Assembly: GCF_000380125.1 (NCBI RefSeq)
Contig: NZ_KB904580.1
Span: 96,301 to 160,300, forward strand
From: Streptococcus ovis DSM 16829
Lineage (GTDB): Bacteria > Bacillota > Bacilli > Lactobacillales > Streptococcaceae
Direction: 5' to 3'
DNA: 64,000 nucleotides
The translations under genes and the position numbers were made by a program. The notes beneath the pieces were generated by a model. The model made no database searches and was not told the DNA's origin. It saw nothing but the letters and a program-made list of their open reading frames with translations. Below are positions 41,322 through 52,200 of this stretch, piece by piece. Every line of letters begins with the position of its first letter. Position 1 is the stretch's first letter.

Positions 41322-42779
41322 ATGTACCCAGATGATAGTTTAACCCTACACACAGACCTTTACCAAATCAATATGATGCAGGTCTACTTTGAACAAGGCA
41401 TCCATAATAAAAAAGCCGTCTTTGAAGTTTATTTTAGAAAACTGCCATTTAGCAATGGCTACGCTGTCTTTGCAGGTTTGGAACGACTTGTCAGCTACCT
41501 TCAAAATCTAAGCTTTTCTGAATCAGATTTGGCTTATCTAAGAGAACTTGGCTACAAGGAAACATTTTTAGATTACTTGAAAAATCTTAAAATGGAATTG
41601 ACCGTTCGCTCTGCTAAAGAAGGAGATTTAGTTTTCGCTAATGAGCCCATCGTACAAATTGAAGGCCCCCTCGGTCAATGCCAATTGGTGGAAACTGCTC
41701 TGCTAAATATCGTGAATTTCCAGACCTTGATTGCGACCAAGGCTTCCCGAATTCGCGCAGTCATTGAAGATGAACCTCTGCTCGAATTTGGTACCCGCCG
41801 TGCTCAGGAATTAGATGCTGCGCTATGGGGGACTCGCGCCGCTGTTGTCGGTGGTGCCAATGCCACTTCTAATGTTCGTGCAGGAAAATTATTCAATATC
41901 CCTGTTTCGGGTACACATGCACACGCTCTTGTTCAAGCTTATGGTAACGACTATGATGCCTTTAAAGCCTACGCTAGCACCCATAAAGACTGTGTCTTCC
42001 TTGTGGATACTTATGATACTCTTCGTATTGGTGTACCAACAGCCATCAAAGTTGCCAAGGAATTGGGAGACAAGATTAACTTCCTTGGTGTCCGTCTAGA
42101 TTCTGGCGACTTGGCTTATCTCTCTAAGAAAGTCCGCCAACAACTCGATGATGCTGGCTTCCCAAATGCCAAGATTTACGCCTCCAATGACCTAGACGAA
42201 CATACTATCCTTAACTTGAAAATGCAGAGAGCAAAAATTGATGTCTGGGGCGTTGGGACGAAACTCATTACTGCCTATGATCAACCTGCATTAGGTGCAG
42301 TCTACAAAATTGTCTCCATCGAAGACGAAAATGGCCAGATGCAGGATACAATCAAACTGTCAAACAATGCTGAAAAAGTATCCACTCCAGGTAAGAAACA
42401 GGTGTGGCGCATTACGAGTCGTGAAAAAGGCAAATCAGAAGGGGACTACATCACCTTTACTGATGTCAACGTCAATGATATGGACGAAATCTTCATGTTC
42501 CATCCTACTTATACTTACATCAATAAAACAGTCAATAATTTTGATGCTGTTCCACTCTTAGTAGATATTTTTCAAGAAGGAAAATTGGTCTATACCTTAC
42601 CTACTTTAAAGGAAATTCAAAACTATGCTCGCAAAGAATTAGACAAACTCTGGGATGAGTACAAACGTATTCTCAACCCACAGGATTACCCAGTCGATTT
42701 GGCAAAAGATGTTTGGGATAATAAGATGGAACTAATTGACCGTATCCGCAAAGAAGCCTACGAAAAAGGGGTGAAGTAA
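41322..42779 (+). CDS. pncB: Nicotinate phosphoribosyltransferase
   Basis: 485 residues. Converts nicotinate and PRPP to nicotinate mononucleotide using ATP, the first step of the Preiss-Handler NAD salvage route. Start [32 protein letters not shown] in parts ([18 protein letters not shown]), core EFGTRRAQ (with the region around the catalytic His) and [14 protein letters not shown]-terminal PRPP region [16 protein letters not shown]. It overlaps nadE by one base, so both steps are made together. Confidence 0.95.
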   Translation: MYPDDSLTLHTDLYQINMMQVYFEQGIHNKKAVFEVYFRKLPFSNGYAVFAGLERLVSYLQNLSFSESDLAYLRELGYKETFLDYLKNLKMELTVRSAKEGDLVFANEPIVQIEGPLGQCQLVETALLNIVNFQTLIATKASRIRAVIEDEPLLEFGTRRAQELDAALWGTRAAVVGGANATSNVRAGKLFNIPVSGTHAHALVQAYGNDYDAFKAYASTHKDCVFLVDTYDTLRIGVPTAIKVAKELGDKINFLGVRLDSGDLAYLSKKVRQQLDDAGFPNAKIYASNDLDEHTILNLKMQRAKIDVWGVGTKLITAYDQPALGAVYKIVSIEDENGQMQDTIKLSNNAEKVSTPGKKQVWRITSREKGKSEGDYITFTDVNVNDMDEIFMFHPTYTYINKTVNNFDAVPLLVDIFQEGKLVYTLPTLKEIQNYARKELDKLWDEYKRILNPQDYPVDLAKDVWDNKMELIDRIRKEAYEKGVK

Positions 42780-43603
42780 TGAGTTTACAAGAAGAAATTA
42801 TCGCCTTTGAAGGTGTCAAACCAGGCATCAATGCCAAGGAAGAAATCCGTACTTCTATCGACTTTCTGAAGGCCTATATGCTCAAGCATCCCTTCCTTAA
42901 AACTTACGTCTTAGGTATCTCAGGAGGGCAAGATTCAACCCTAGCAGGCCGTCTTGCACAACTGGCTATGGAAGAACTCCGCTCAGAAACTGGCAATGCT
43001 GACTATCAATTTATCGCTGTTCGCCTTCCTTATGGCGTGCAAGCTGATGAAGCCGATGCCCAGCTTGCCCTTGACTTTATTCGTGCAGATGTCGAGTTGA
43101 CAGTCAACATCAAGGACGCGGTTGATGGGCAGGTTGCTGAGTTAGAAAAGGGCGGTGTTCCCATTTCTGACTTCAATAAGGGAAACATCAAAGCTCGCCA
43201 GCGCATGATTACCCAGTATGCCATTGCAGGACAATACGCTGGGGCAGTTATCGGAACAGATCATGCTGCTGAAAATATTACTGGTTTCTTCACTAAGTTT
43301 GGAGATGGTGGCGCAGATATTCTACCACTCTTCCGCCTCAATAAGCGTCAAGGAAAACGGCTCCTTGCAGAGTTGGGAGCGGACAAGCGATTGTATGAAA
43401 AAATCCCGATTGCAGACTTGGAAGAAGATCGTCCGGGGTTGGCTGATGAAGTGGCGCTTGGCGTGACCTATGCAGACATCGATGACTATCTCGAAGGAAA
43501 AACAGTATCACCAGAAGCCCAAGCCAAGATTGAAAGCTGGTGGCACAAAGGCCAACACAAACGTCACCTCCCCATCACCGTTTTTGATGACTTTTGGAAG
43601 TAA
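42779..43603 (+). CDS. nadE: NAD synthetase, ammonia-dependent
   Basis: 274 residues. Amidates nicotinate adenine dinucleotide to NAD with ammonia and ATP. The PP-loop SGGQDSTLA (about 48-56) binds ATP; also seen are the substrate-binding [12 protein letters not shown] and [22 protein letters not shown] (in parts). No glutaminase domain, so it depends on free ammonia. Its TAA lies at the start of a palindromic terminator. Confidence 0.96.
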   Translation: MSLQEEIIAFEGVKPGINAKEEIRTSIDFLKAYMLKHPFLKTYVLGISGGQDSTLAGRLAQLAMEELRSETGNADYQFIAVRLPYGVQADEADAQLALDFIRADVELTVNIKDAVDGQVAELEKGGVPISDFNKGNIKARQRMITQYAIAGQYAGAVIGTDHAAENITGFFTKFGDGGADILPLFRLNKRQGKRLLAELGADKRLYEKIPIADLEEDRPGLADEVALGVTYADIDDYLEGKTVSPEAQAKIESWWHKGQHKRHLPITVFDDFWK

Positions 43604-43830
43604 AACAGTCCAGTGGACTGTTTTAGCCCGACCCTTAAAACGTGAAAGCGAGGTAGGTCTGGAGGACCTTTTTATACCTAAAGGTATTCACCATTGTAAC
43701 TCACTTCGTTTCGGACAGTGGCGTAGCTTGCGCTCAAGAAACAAGAAAAGCGTGATAAGTCCCGTGGACTGTGTTAGCCTGAGTCTTGAAATATGAAAGC
43801 GAGTCTGGTTTAGGAATCTTTTTAAATTGA
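43602..43830. repeat. Terminator and degenerate duplicated intergenic repeat
   Basis: A perfect stem AAAACAGTCCA / TGGACTGTTTT (43602-43624) ends nadE. The next 55 bp (TGGACTGTTTTAGCCCGA... TGAAAGCGAG...) recur in weaker form about 150 bp downstream (GTGGACTGTGTTAGCCTGA ... TGAAAGCGAG), around 43758-43815. The gap of 246 bp before the acetyltransferase gene holds no convincing ORF. Confidence 0.6.
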
Positions 43831-43849
43831 GAAAACAAGGAGAATAGCT

Positions 43850-44419
43850 ATGAATCTATTCGGTACACCCGTCTTGGAAAGTCAACACCTACTACTACGC
43901 CCCTATGTGCTAGAAGATGCACAACATATGTTTGAAAACTGGGCTTCTCGCTCTGAAAATATCACCTACGTTACTTGGTATGCCCATGAAAACATCGATT
44001 TTACTCGCCAACTCCTGACAGAATGGGTAGCAAGCTATGACAAACCTGATTTTCTCCACTGGGTGATTGCCCTCAAAGAACAGCCAGACTTTGTCATTGG
44101 GGATATTAGTGTGATTGCCATGAATCAATCTGCTCAGTCCTGTGAACTGGGCTATATCCTCAGTCAAGATTACTGGGGACAAGGATTGATGACGGAAGCG
44201 CTAAAAACTGTGATCGCTTTTCTCTTTGAGCAAGTACATTGCAATCGCATCACAGCCATCCATGCGACAGAAAATCCTGCCTCTGGTCGCGTCATGGAGA
44301 AAGCCGGTATGAAATGCGAAGGAACCTTTCGCCAAGCAGTCAACCTGAAAGGCAGGCTGGTAGATGTTTCAGAGTATGCTATTTTAAAAGAAGAGTTTAC
44401 AAAAAAACAAAAGGACTGA
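43850..44419 (+). CDS. GNAT N-acetyltransferase (RimJ/RimL-like)
   Basis: 189 residues. GNAT fold of the ribosomal-protein acetyltransferase type: LESQHLLLRPYVLEDAQHMFENWA at the start (LLLRPYVLED), strand GDISVIAMNQSAQSCELGYIL, the acetyl-CoA loop YWGQGLMTEAL and NPASGRVMEKAGM. AAGGAGA ribosome site. Substrate unknown. Ends in a bidirectional terminator shared with the vanZ-like gene. Confidence 0.9.
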   Translation: MNLFGTPVLESQHLLLRPYVLEDAQHMFENWASRSENITYVTWYAHENIDFTRQLLTEWVASYDKPDFLHWVIALKEQPDFVIGDISVIAMNQSAQSCELGYILSQDYWGQGLMTEALKTVIAFLFEQVHCNRITAIHATENPASGRVMEKAGMKCEGTFRQAVNLKGRLVDVSEYAILKEEFTKKQKD

Positions 44420-44433
44420 AAATCAGTCCTTTT
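44409..44433. terminator. Bidirectional terminator
   Basis: AAAAGGACTG / CAGTCCTTTT with a 5-nt loop and T runs on both strands, between the convergent acetyltransferase and vanZ-like genes. Confidence 0.82.
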
Positions 44434-44944
44434 CTTGTATCCATTTTTTGAGGAAGTGATAACTTCCATAGGCTAATAGGCCACCCAATGTATTGGTCCA
44501 GAGGTCGTCAATTTCAAAGACTCGTTCAGCATTGATGAGCCAGTCTAATAAGAGTTGGGTACACTCTATACAAAAACTCATGCAGAAGCTATAAAGGAGA
44601 ACCTTCTTAACGCTCCGCCATTTTTCAAAAAGACAAAGAAGCGCCAAAACGAGAGGATAAAGCAGAAAAATATTGGTGGCATTTTGCAGGAGTACCCAGA
44701 AAAAGTCCACGAGGTTGTCCAGCTTATCTGCATTGACAAAACTGTTGAAAGGGATGAAGAGAAAAAAGAAACGGTCTACCTGAATAATGCCAGGTGTCTG
44801 AAATTCTTTGGGACTGGCATACCAACTCTGAGGCAGAAAACACATGAAACAAATGGCTAGAGCATAGGCCCCAGCCATTATTTTGACTAGTTTACGTCCC
44901 AGTACGGTTAGTTCCCCGTCTGTCTCAACAAATCGTCTCATCAT
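44423..44944 (-). CDS. VanZ-like membrane protein
   Basis: 173 residues, five predicted helices, with the VanZ-family segment [20 protein letters not shown] and, near the end, [36 protein letters not shown] (in parts), the conserved E-x-x-Q ... DD-x-x-N-T-x-G. VanZ proteins in general act on envelope lipid carriers or antibiotic tolerance; here it overlaps rlmN by four bases. Substrate unknown. Confidence 0.86.
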   Translation of the reverse strand: MMRRFVETDGELTVLGRKLVKIMAGAYALAICFMCFLPQSWYASPKEFQTPGIIQVDRFFFLFIPFNSFVNADKLDNLVDFFWVLLQNATNIFLLYPLVLALLCLFEKWRSVKKVLLYSFCMSFCIECTQLLLDWLINAERVFEIDDLWTNTLGGLLAYGSYHFLKKWIQEKD

Positions 44945-46062
44945 GCTTGCAAGTCCTGAATGCCTGCCTTGGCCTTGGCTGCTGCAATACGTGCACGTGC
45001 TTTCGCACGGTCATCTTTCAAGGTCTTAGAACGTAGTTGACCACAGGCTGCGTCAATATCTGTTCCATGCTCCTGACGAACGACACAGTTAACCCCATTT
45101 TTCTTGAGACGGTCATAAAAGGCAGCCACGCGCTCTGGTGTCGAACGACTGTACTGATCATGCTCTGAAACAGGATTGTAAGGAATCAGATTGATGTAGG
45201 ATAATTTACGGATTTTCTTGGTCAAATCAGCCAATTCCTGTGCCTGTTCCACTCCATCATTGACTTCATTGAGCATAATGTACTCAAAGGTCACACGACG
45301 GTTGGTCACAGCGATATAGTCCTCAATGGCTTCAAAAAGCGTTTCAATCGGAATACGGCGGTTAATCCGCATCATCCGCGAACGAATGTCATTATTTGGA
45401 GCATGGAGTGACACTGCTAGGTTGACTTGTACTCCCTCACGCGCAAATTCCCGAATTTTTGGCGCTAAACCTGATGTCGAAACCGTGATATGACGGGCCC
45501 CGATAGCTAGTCCCTTGTCATCATTGACCACACGGAGGAAAGTCATGACATTCTCATAGTTATCAAGTGGCTCCCCAATCCCCATAACAACAATATGGCT
45601 GACGCGCTCGCCTTGATTGCGCTCGTCAAAGTATTTCTGAACTAGCATAATTTGCGCCACAATCTCACCACTGGTCAAGTCACGTTGTTTTGGAATCAAG
45701 CCTGAAGCACAGAAAGAACAGCCAATATTGCAGCCCACTTGAGTCGTTACACAGACTGATAAACCATAATGCTGACGCATCAAAACCGTCTCAATCAGCA
45801 TGCCATCAGGTAATTCGAAAAGATATTTCACTGTCCCATCTGCTGATTCTTGGACAATGCGTTGTTGCAAAGGGTTCACAACAAATGTTGCTGCCAACTT
45901 CTCCATCAAAGACTTTGGTAAGTTGGTCATCTCTTCAAATGTCTGAACTCGTTTTTGGTAGAGCCATTCCCAAATTTGTGTCGCTCTAAATTTTTTCTCC
46001 CCATTTTCCAATGCCCAATCTGTTAATTGTTGACGACTGAGTCCATAAATTGATGGTTTCAT
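44941..46062 (-). CDS. rlmN: 23S rRNA / tRNA (adenine-C2) methyltransferase
   Basis: 373 residues. Radical-SAM enzyme that methylates C2 of A2503 in 23S rRNA and A37 of some tRNAs. Iron-sulfur site CNIGCSFC (CX3CX2C) in the region near residue 117, GxGEP in [12 protein letters not shown], and the C-terminal catalytic Cys in [12 protein letters not shown]-terminal helical domain included. Full length. Upstream yutD is 4 bp away, so the two are in one operon. Confidence 0.96.
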   Translation of the reverse strand: MKPSIYGLSRQQLTDWALENGEKKFRATQIWEWLYQKRVQTFEEMTNLPKSLMEKLAATFVVNPLQQRIVQESADGTVKYLFELPDGMLIETVLMRQHYGLSVCVTTQVGCNIGCSFCASGLIPKQRDLTSGEIVAQIMLVQKYFDERNQGERVSHIVVMGIGEPLDNYENVMTFLRVVNDDKGLAIGARHITVSTSGLAPKIREFAREGVQVNLAVSLHAPNNDIRSRMMRINRRIPIETLFEAIEDYIAVTNRRVTFEYIMLNEVNDGVEQAQELADLTKKIRKLSYINLIPYNPVSEHDQYSRSTPERVAAFYDRLKKNGVNCVVRQEHGTDIDAACGQLRSKTLKDDRAKARARIAAAKAKAGIQDLQA

Positions 46063-46066
46063 AGGT

Positions 46067-46654
46067 TTATCTCTCTTTCTGACGAATCACGAACCCACGT
46101 TTTGCTTCTTGAATTTCACGCGTGGTTTTCTTTTTATCTTGTCGTTTTTGGCGTTCTTGCTTCTGCTGCTTCTGATTCGAAGGTGCAGCCTTATGTGATT
46201 TTCCTTGCTTGGTGTTATTGGTACGCTCTTGTTGCTGTGGTTTACGATTATTTCGAGAGCGATTGCGACGACGGCGTGGCTTTTCTTCTGGTTCGGCAGG
46301 CATTTCCTGCGGGTTTTCATTGCCCAACACAAAGTAAGCACAGCCAAAATTGCAATATTCCAACAGATAATCGTCCAAGCGTCCGATTTTCAAGTGAGAA
46401 GCAACGGGTTTATCATCCTTATAAAAACCCTTTAATCGTAATTGCTCATTGCCCCAATCACCGACAATATAATCAAATTTGAGCATCAATTGTGAAAAAC
46501 GCTGTCCAAAAACAGTTTGGTCAAATGCTTCCTTATGATTCACTAGCAAGTCCAATTCAATGCCTTCAGAAACAACCTTGTCACCGACACGAGCAAAAGC
46601 AGGTCCAGGAAATTTATTGTAATTGTATAATTCTGGAGAAACTTCTTTCTTCAT
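46067..46654 (-). CDS. yutD: YutD-family protein with basic C-terminal tail
   Basis: 195 residues. The YutD domain (1-105) has [19 protein letters not shown] and [19 protein letters not shown]. The next 90 residues are an unusually basic, low-complexity tail ([34 protein letters not shown]), which suggests RNA or polyanion binding. Part of the rlmN operon. Function unknown. Confidence 0.86.
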   Translation of the reverse strand: MKKEVSPELYNYNKFPGPAFARVGDKVVSEGIELDLLVNHKEAFDQTVFGQRFSQLMLKFDYIVGDWGNEQLRLKGFYKDDKPVASHLKIGRLDDYLLEYCNFGCAYFVLGNENPQEMPAEPEEKPRRRRNRSRNNRKPQQQERTNNTKQGKSHKAAPSNQKQQKQERQKRQDKKKTTREIQEAKRGFVIRQKER

Positions 46655-46760
46655 TTTTCTTCCATTTCTAATCTATTCTAACCCTATCATTATACCCTAT
46701 TCTCTTGTTTTTTTCTATGACAGAAATGATTCTAATAAAATTCTGACAGTTTGGGGATAC

Positions 46761-46784
46761 AAAAAAGCGATCACTCGCCTTTTG
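46761..46784 (-). terminator. Terminator of the rsmD-coaD-sepM operon
   Basis: Minus strand AAAAGGCGA-GTGA-TCGCTTTTTT; the sepM stop lies in the hairpin. Confidence 0.65.
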
Positions 46785-47820
46785 TTTTTTCAAGATAAGC
46801 AATCGCCTCTTTGACATTTTTCACTGGGACTACTTCGATATCCAGTCCCTCTTCTTTGACAGTTTGGACTGCTTCGTCATAGTTGCTCAATGCATCTGGT
46901 TTCACTTTCAAGATTTCTTTATCTACAGGATTGTTTGGTGCAAAAAAGACAGTAGCGCCAGCCTGTGCAGCTGAAAGGACCTTTTTATCAATTCCACCGA
47001 TATCACCGACAGAGCCATCCTGCTCAATTGTACCTGTTCCTGCAATCATGCGTCCATCTCGCAAATCCGGATCTGCCAACTGCGTATAAATCGCTAAAGT
47101 AAACATCAAACCTGCACTTGGACCACCAATATTATCTGTATAAAATTCAATTGGTACCTTACTATTGACTTCCGTATGATCAACCAATCCGATGCCGATA
47201 CCATTTTTACCATTTTCTAATTTAATGATTTTTCCATCTGCAGTATGTGATTTGTCATTGCTTTCATAACCCACTGTCACGTCACTACCCAGTTTCAATC
47301 CACTGATATACTTAATTAATTCAGCCGAACTCTTAAAGGTCTTTCCATTGATGCTTGTCACAGTATCAGCAATATTCAAAATTCCCTTGAAGGTCGAATC
47401 ATCTGCCACATTGAGTACATAGACCCCAAAGAAATCCATGTTGACTTCTTTCCCCGCCAAATTCAAGGCCTGATATTTCGCTATATTCTGCGAAGTTTCC
47501 ATGTAAAATTGACTGATACGAAAATAGTCTGCATTTGAGGAACCACCTGTCATCTCTTGCTCTGTATAAATATCAGCGTGCTTATTAAAATACGCCATTA
47601 ATAATTGAAGGGCCGTCCCCTTCAAAACACGGACATAGGTAAAATTATAAGAACCTGGCTCCTTATCTTCTTTTCCATCTACTTTCAGCACTTGTCGAAC
47701 ATCCGATGCGCCTCCTGGGCTTTCAATATAATAGGGTAAGGGCACCAAAACTGAAGCCCATAGAACAATCGTCGCCATAATGAGGGAAACGATTAAGGTC
47801 ACTTTTTTACTAGTTTTCAC
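46771..47820 (-). CDS. sepM: Lon-like PDZ serine protease SepM
   Basis: 349 residues. One N-terminal helix (8-27), a PDZ domain (about 125-200) and a Lon-type proteolytic domain with the catalytic Ser in GGPSAGLMF and Lys in [10 protein letters not shown] (Ser-Lys dyad). In S. mutans SepM trims the competence peptide CSP outside the cell. It overlaps coaD by 11 bp, the usual streptococcal order. Here it may process a pheromone or other exported peptide. Confidence 0.92.
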   Translation of the reverse strand: MKTSKKVTLIVSLIMATIVLWASVLVPLPYYIESPGGASDVRQVLKVDGKEDKEPGSYNFTYVRVLKGTALQLLMAYFNKHADIYTEQEMTGGSSNADYFRISQFYMETSQNIAKYQALNLAGKEVNMDFFGVYVLNVADDSTFKGILNIADTVTSINGKTFKSSAELIKYISGLKLGSDVTVGYESNDKSHTADGKIIKLENGKNGIGIGLVDHTEVNSKVPIEFYTDNIGGPSAGLMFTLAIYTQLADPDLRDGRMIAGTGTIEQDGSVGDIGGIDKKVLSAAQAGATVFFAPNNPVDKEILKVKPDALSNYDEAVQTVKEEGLDIEVVPVKNVKEAIAYLEKTKGE

Positions 47821-48292
47821 GTTTTTCTAACTCCTTTAACACTGCTTCTGGTACATAGTGATGAATTGCTTGCTGAAAATGGAGCAATTCCCGAATCTGA
47901 CTAGAAGAAACAAATTTCAATGCTGGTTTAGCCAGCAAGTAAACTGTTTCAATAGTTGGAGCCAGTGCATGATTGTAAAAATCAAAACTAGCCTCGTATT
48001 CCAAATCCGTCGCATTGCGCAAGCCACGGACCAAATGGGTGACCCCTAATCTGCTTGCCACATCTACAACCAACTCATTTGTCGAAACAATAACAGTCAC
48101 ATTTTGATAAGACACCAAAGCTTCCTCTAGAATGTTTTTTCGTTCTTCTAAGGTAAACAGACCAGTCTTATGTGGATTGTAAAACAAGCCAACATAAAGA
48201 TGATCAAATAACCCACTCGCCCGCTCTATCAAATCCATGTGCCCATTTGTCACTGGATCAAAAGATCCTGTAAATAAACCGATTTTAGTCAT
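47810..48292 (-). CDS. coaD: Phosphopantetheine adenylyltransferase
   Basis: 160 residues from the ATG at 48292 (GGAG upstream); the ATGs at 48304 and 48298 lack a good site. Adenylates 4'-phosphopantetheine in CoA synthesis. T/HxGH nucleotide motif in [13 protein letters not shown] (His about 18), and ISSSQIRE-like SSSQIRELL at the end. Full length. Confidence 0.95.
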   Translation of the reverse strand: MTKIGLFTGSFDPVTNGHMDLIERASGLFDHLYVGLFYNPHKTGLFTLEERKNILEEALVSYQNVTVIVSTNELVVDVASRLGVTHLVRGLRNATDLEYEASFDFYNHALAPTIETVYLLAKPALKFVSSSQIRELLHFQQAIHHYVPEAVLKELEKREN

Positions 48293-48569
48293 CGTCATCT
48301 CCATTCAGATAAAAATACACAAAGCTAACTGTCGGAGCTAAGACCAGTAGTATCGAAATCCAGTCCCCTGTTCGCAAAAAATGAATCAGAAAAGGCAAGC
48401 AATAGAAACAAGCCATCCAGAGATAGAGTTTTTCATACCGCTGACCAATTGACTTCCCCGCTTCTTTCAAGGCGACCATCGCCTGCGTTAGACGAATGGC
48501 TAAGACCACTACTAGACCAACCAAGGCGACAAAAATGGCAGGATAAAACATTTCTAATTTATCGAACAT
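48285..48569 (-). CDS. Small three-helix membrane protein
   Basis: 94 residues with three hydrophobic helices ([53 protein letters not shown]) and an acidic tail GDDDD. I do not recognise a family. It sits between rsmD and coaD with overlaps of 11 and 8 bp, so it is made with them; similar short membrane genes occur here in other streptococci. Confidence 0.7.
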   Translation of the reverse strand: MFDKLEMFYPAIFVALVGLVVVLAIRLTQAMVALKEAGKSIGQRYEKLYLWMACFYCLPFLIHFLRTGDWISILLVLAPTVSFVYFYLNGDDDD

Positions 48570-49098
48570 AAACTGTTACCTTACTAATCCCATATACTTT
48601 TTGTTTCCAAATCCCCAGTTCAGCAATTTCTTCGGGCAACTCTACTGCCTTATCCGTTTCACAGACTACCATAACAACCTCTGACAAAAGCTTTCTCTCA
48701 CAGAGTTGCGTGATGGTTGACACGATTTCTTCCTTGGCATACGGGGGATCAAGAAAGACTAAATCAAAAGAGCCTGTCAGCACTTGCAATGCTTGACTTG
48801 CCTCCATTTTCAAAAGCTGAAACTTTTCACTTTCCTTGGTCATAGCGATATTGGCTTGGACAATAGCTTGCGCGCGACGATCACGTTCAACCAAAACAGC
48901 TGAAGTCATCCCACGTGATACTGCTTCGATAGCTAAACCGCCACTCCCTGCAAACAAGTCCAGCACGCGTCCCCCTTCAAAATAGGGACCAATCATATTA
49001 AACATGGCACCGCGCACCTTATCAGAAGTAGGACGTGTTGTCTTTCCTTCTAAAGTCTTAAGCGGACGCCCGCCAAAATTTCCAGAAACAATTCTCAT
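48559..49098 (-). CDS. rsmD: 16S rRNA (guanine966-N2)-methyltransferase
   Basis: 179 residues from the ATG at 49098, where the family starts (MRIVSGNFGGRPL). SAM-binding DLFAGSGGLAIEA and the catalytic N-methylation motif FLDPPY are intact. Methylates G966 of 16S rRNA. There is no ribosome site; TATAAT ends 7 bases before the ATG, so the mRNA should start one base before it. First gene of the operon with coaD and sepM. Confidence 0.95.
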   Translation of the reverse strand: MRIVSGNFGGRPLKTLEGKTTRPTSDKVRGAMFNMIGPYFEGGRVLDLFAGSGGLAIEAVSRGMTSAVLVERDRRAQAIVQANIAMTKESEKFQLLKMEASQALQVLTGSFDLVFLDPPYAKEEIVSTITQLCERKLLSEVVMVVCETDKAVELPEEIAELGIWKQKVYGISKVTVYVR

Positions 49099-49105
49099 AG
49101 TGAAT

Positions 49106-49114
49106 ATTATAGCA
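49106..49114 (-). promoter_or_regulatory. rsmD promoter (extended -10, leaderless)
   Basis: TGC-TATAAT (TATAAT 49106-49111). The predicted start site is position 49099, one base upstream of the ATG. Confidence 0.65.
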
Positions 49115-49171
49115 AAAATACGGAAAAAATGGAAAATCAAACAATAGCTACTCATCGTTGTGACCAAGAAA

Positions 49172-49197
49172 AGAGCCTAGGTTTGATCCTAGACTCT
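49172..49197 (-). terminator. Terminator of the pullulanase gene
   Basis: AGAGCCTAGG (49172-49181) pairs with CCTAGACTCT (49188-49197), one mismatch, followed by TTTTC on the minus strand, 60 bp after the pullulanase stop. Confidence 0.7.
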
Positions 49198-49257
49198 AAA
49201 TTGGAGAGAGAGATCCATTTTGGAAGGATTACAGTTCAAAATTCCCATGATCCTCTG

Positions 49258-52200
49258 TTATTTTTCGCTATACCAAGCGATGCCTTCTTTTCTCCAACCG
49301 CGTTTGCCGAGTGTATTGTACTCGTTCATATCCTTGGTATAGTGATGTTTCTTAATCCCTGGATGGTAGAGACGATACACTTTCACTTCACCATGAGAAC
49401 GATAAGCAACTCCCTCTTTTCTCCAGCCACGTGTGCCTAATACCTTATACTCATTAGCATCTTTTGTATAGAGATGAACACGAAGACCTGGATGGTAGAG
49501 ACGATAAACTGGTACTCCTTCGTTCGTCGTTGTTTTCCAAGCTTCTCCTTCAAATCTCCAACCACGTTTTTTCAACGTATCACGCTCATTAGTATCAGTA
49601 GTGTAGAGATGGACTTTGAGACTTTCATGATAAAGACGGTAAACAGGTTTAACCGTATCTTTCTGTTTCGGAACAGATGGTTTAGTAGTTATCTTAGTCG
49701 TCGTTGTTGGCTTCGTCGTTGATTTGGTTGTCGACTTAGATACTGTGGTTGTTTTAGGGATTAATGGCGTTTTAGGTACCGTTGTTGCTTTAGTTGTTGT
49801 ACTTGGCTTCGTTGCCACCTTAGTCGTTGTGGACGCCTTAGTCGTTGTTAACGCCTTGGTCGTTGTTGGGACCTTAGTTGTCGTTGAAACCTTGGTCGTT
49901 GTTGGGACCTTAGTCGTTGTTAACGCCTTAGTTGTTGTTGGGACCTTAGTCGTTGTTAACGCCTTAGTTGTTGTTGGGACCTTAGTCGTTGTTAACGCCT
50001 TAGTTGTTGTTGAAACCTTAGTCGTTGTGGACGCCTTAGTCGTTGTTGGGACCTTAGTTGTCGTTGAAACTTTGGTCGTCGTTGGGACCTTAGTTGTTGT
50101 TGGAGCTTTGGTTGTCGTTGGCGCCTTGGTCGTCGTTGGAACCTTAGTCGTTGTTGGAACTTTAGTTGTCGTTGGAACCTTAGTCGTTGTTGGGGCTTTG
50201 GTTGTCGTTGACGCCTTAGTCGTCGTTGGGACCTTAGTTGTTGTTGGAGCTTTGGTTGTTGTTGAAATCTTGGTCGTCGTTGGCGCTTTAGTTGTTGTTG
50301 GGACCTTAGTCATTGTTAACGCCTTGGTCGTCGTTGGAACCTTAGTCGTTGTGGACGCCTTAGTCGTTGTTGGGACCTTAGTTGTTGTTGGAACCTTAGT
50401 CGTTGTGGACGCCTTAGTCGTTGTGGGAACCTTAGTCGTTGTGGACGCCTTAGTCGTTGTGGACACCTTGGTCGTCGTTGGCGCTTTAGTTGTTGTTGGA
50501 CTAGAAGTTGTAGATTTAGAGGTTGTTGACTGAGTAGTTGTTGTCTTATCTGGTTTGATGTTTTCCTTCAATACCCATTTCACACCTGAATCGTTCTTTG
50601 GTACACCATGCTCGTCTAATTGAGGTTGCTCTGTTGTCTCAATCAGCTTGTCTTCATTATTTGTAGCATAGTAGACAATCTCTTTTTCTGCTTCCTGCAA
50701 TGAAGTTAAAACATTTTGGATATGACCTAAATCTTGCTCTCCTTTAGTAGCAATCTCTGATTGCCCATAAGTAAACATCTTCTCTGGATCATCTGATTTC
50801 ACTTTTACAATGCTTACTTTCTTATTAGAATCTCCTTCATAATCAATCGTTTCCTTCACAATTATTGGAGTTGCAGGAATATAGAGAACTGTTGCAGAGA
50901 GTGGATCCAAAGTAATTTTCTTCTCTCCATTCGTTTTACCAATTTTGCCGTAGAGACCTTGTGAATTGGTTGTGACAATAAAAACATTTGAAAAATCATT
51001 GATTTTACCAAATTTTTCATCTCGTCCATAATAATATTCTTGATCTCCTAATACGAGTTTAGGATCAGCAGAATTTGTATTATTATTAAAGACAACGAGA
51101 TATTTTGCGCCATTTGAACGTTGGAGTTCATAGGTCACAATACCTGACCCAGGTTGAGCATTTGTCACCGTCATCTGTTTTTTTAGTTGCTCGTAATCTG
51201 ATATATGGAAAACGGAATCAGATTGACGTAATGCAAAGAGGGACTTACTAAAATTCACTGCATCCACATTCGTTTGAGTCAAACTCCAATCAATCTGATT
51301 ATAGGTATCACCACTATTATAAGTATTATGTGACTCTTTTTTCGTCCGCAAGAACTCTTGCCCATGTTGTGAGAAGTTAATCCCTTGAGACAAGGCACTC
51401 ATAGCAGTTGCAAGTTCAACCCGCTTCAGGTGTTTCTGTGCATCATCAGTTGGATTATATTTCCAAAGTAAGTCATTTAACGTCATGCCGTCGTGTACTT
51501 CGACATAGTTCAATTGTTGGGCTGCATTTGCATATGGTTCAACCGATCGATCAAGTCCACCCAGCAATGCCTTTGAAATCGGTGTTGTATTGGAAATATT
51601 ATCATTTTTATCTGGACCATTAACAAATCCAGGTGCACCAGGATTATGATTATAGGCAGACCCTGACACGGCGTCACGCGCCTGATTATCAAAGAAGCCG
51701 TACTCTGGAAGTAATTTTGCATTGCCAATACTTGCCTTCACACCTTCTTCCACATTATTTGGTAGGTAATTCCCCATCGAATTCCAACCTTCACCATATG
51801 TTACAATATTTTTGTCTATTAAATCTAGGGCATTACGGACTTGTGTCAATGTTTTGGTATCTAAGTCACTCATGGCATCAAAGCGGAAACCATCCATACC
51901 ATACTCTTTGGCCCAGTAAACGACAGAGCTGACGATATACTGACGCATCATTTCAGAATTCGAACGAACAGCATTTCCAACACCGACATCATTGTTCATA
52001 GCTCCATCGCCATTGACGGCATAATAGTAGCCTGGAACAGTGTACTCAAATGGATTCTTCTGTGCATCATATAGGTGATTGTAAACAACGTCTAGATTGA
52101 CATTAATCCCTTCATCGTGGAGGGTACGCATCATCTCTTTCAGTTCTTGAATACGATTAGCTGGATCAGCTGGATTTGTTGAATATGACCCTTCTGGTAC

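Noticed and set aside
47810-48304. coaD start at 48304
   Set aside because: The upstream ATGs have no ribosome site; GGAG fits the ATG at 48292 and the family start.
49724-50533. 269-residue Val-rich open frame on the plus strand
   Set aside because: It is the complement of the TTTKxx repeats of pulA; period and composition follow from the repeat, and no promoter or ribosome site is present.
49715-50540. CRISPR-like array
   Set aside because: Repeats are in-frame coding units without spacers of unique sequence and no cas genes are near.
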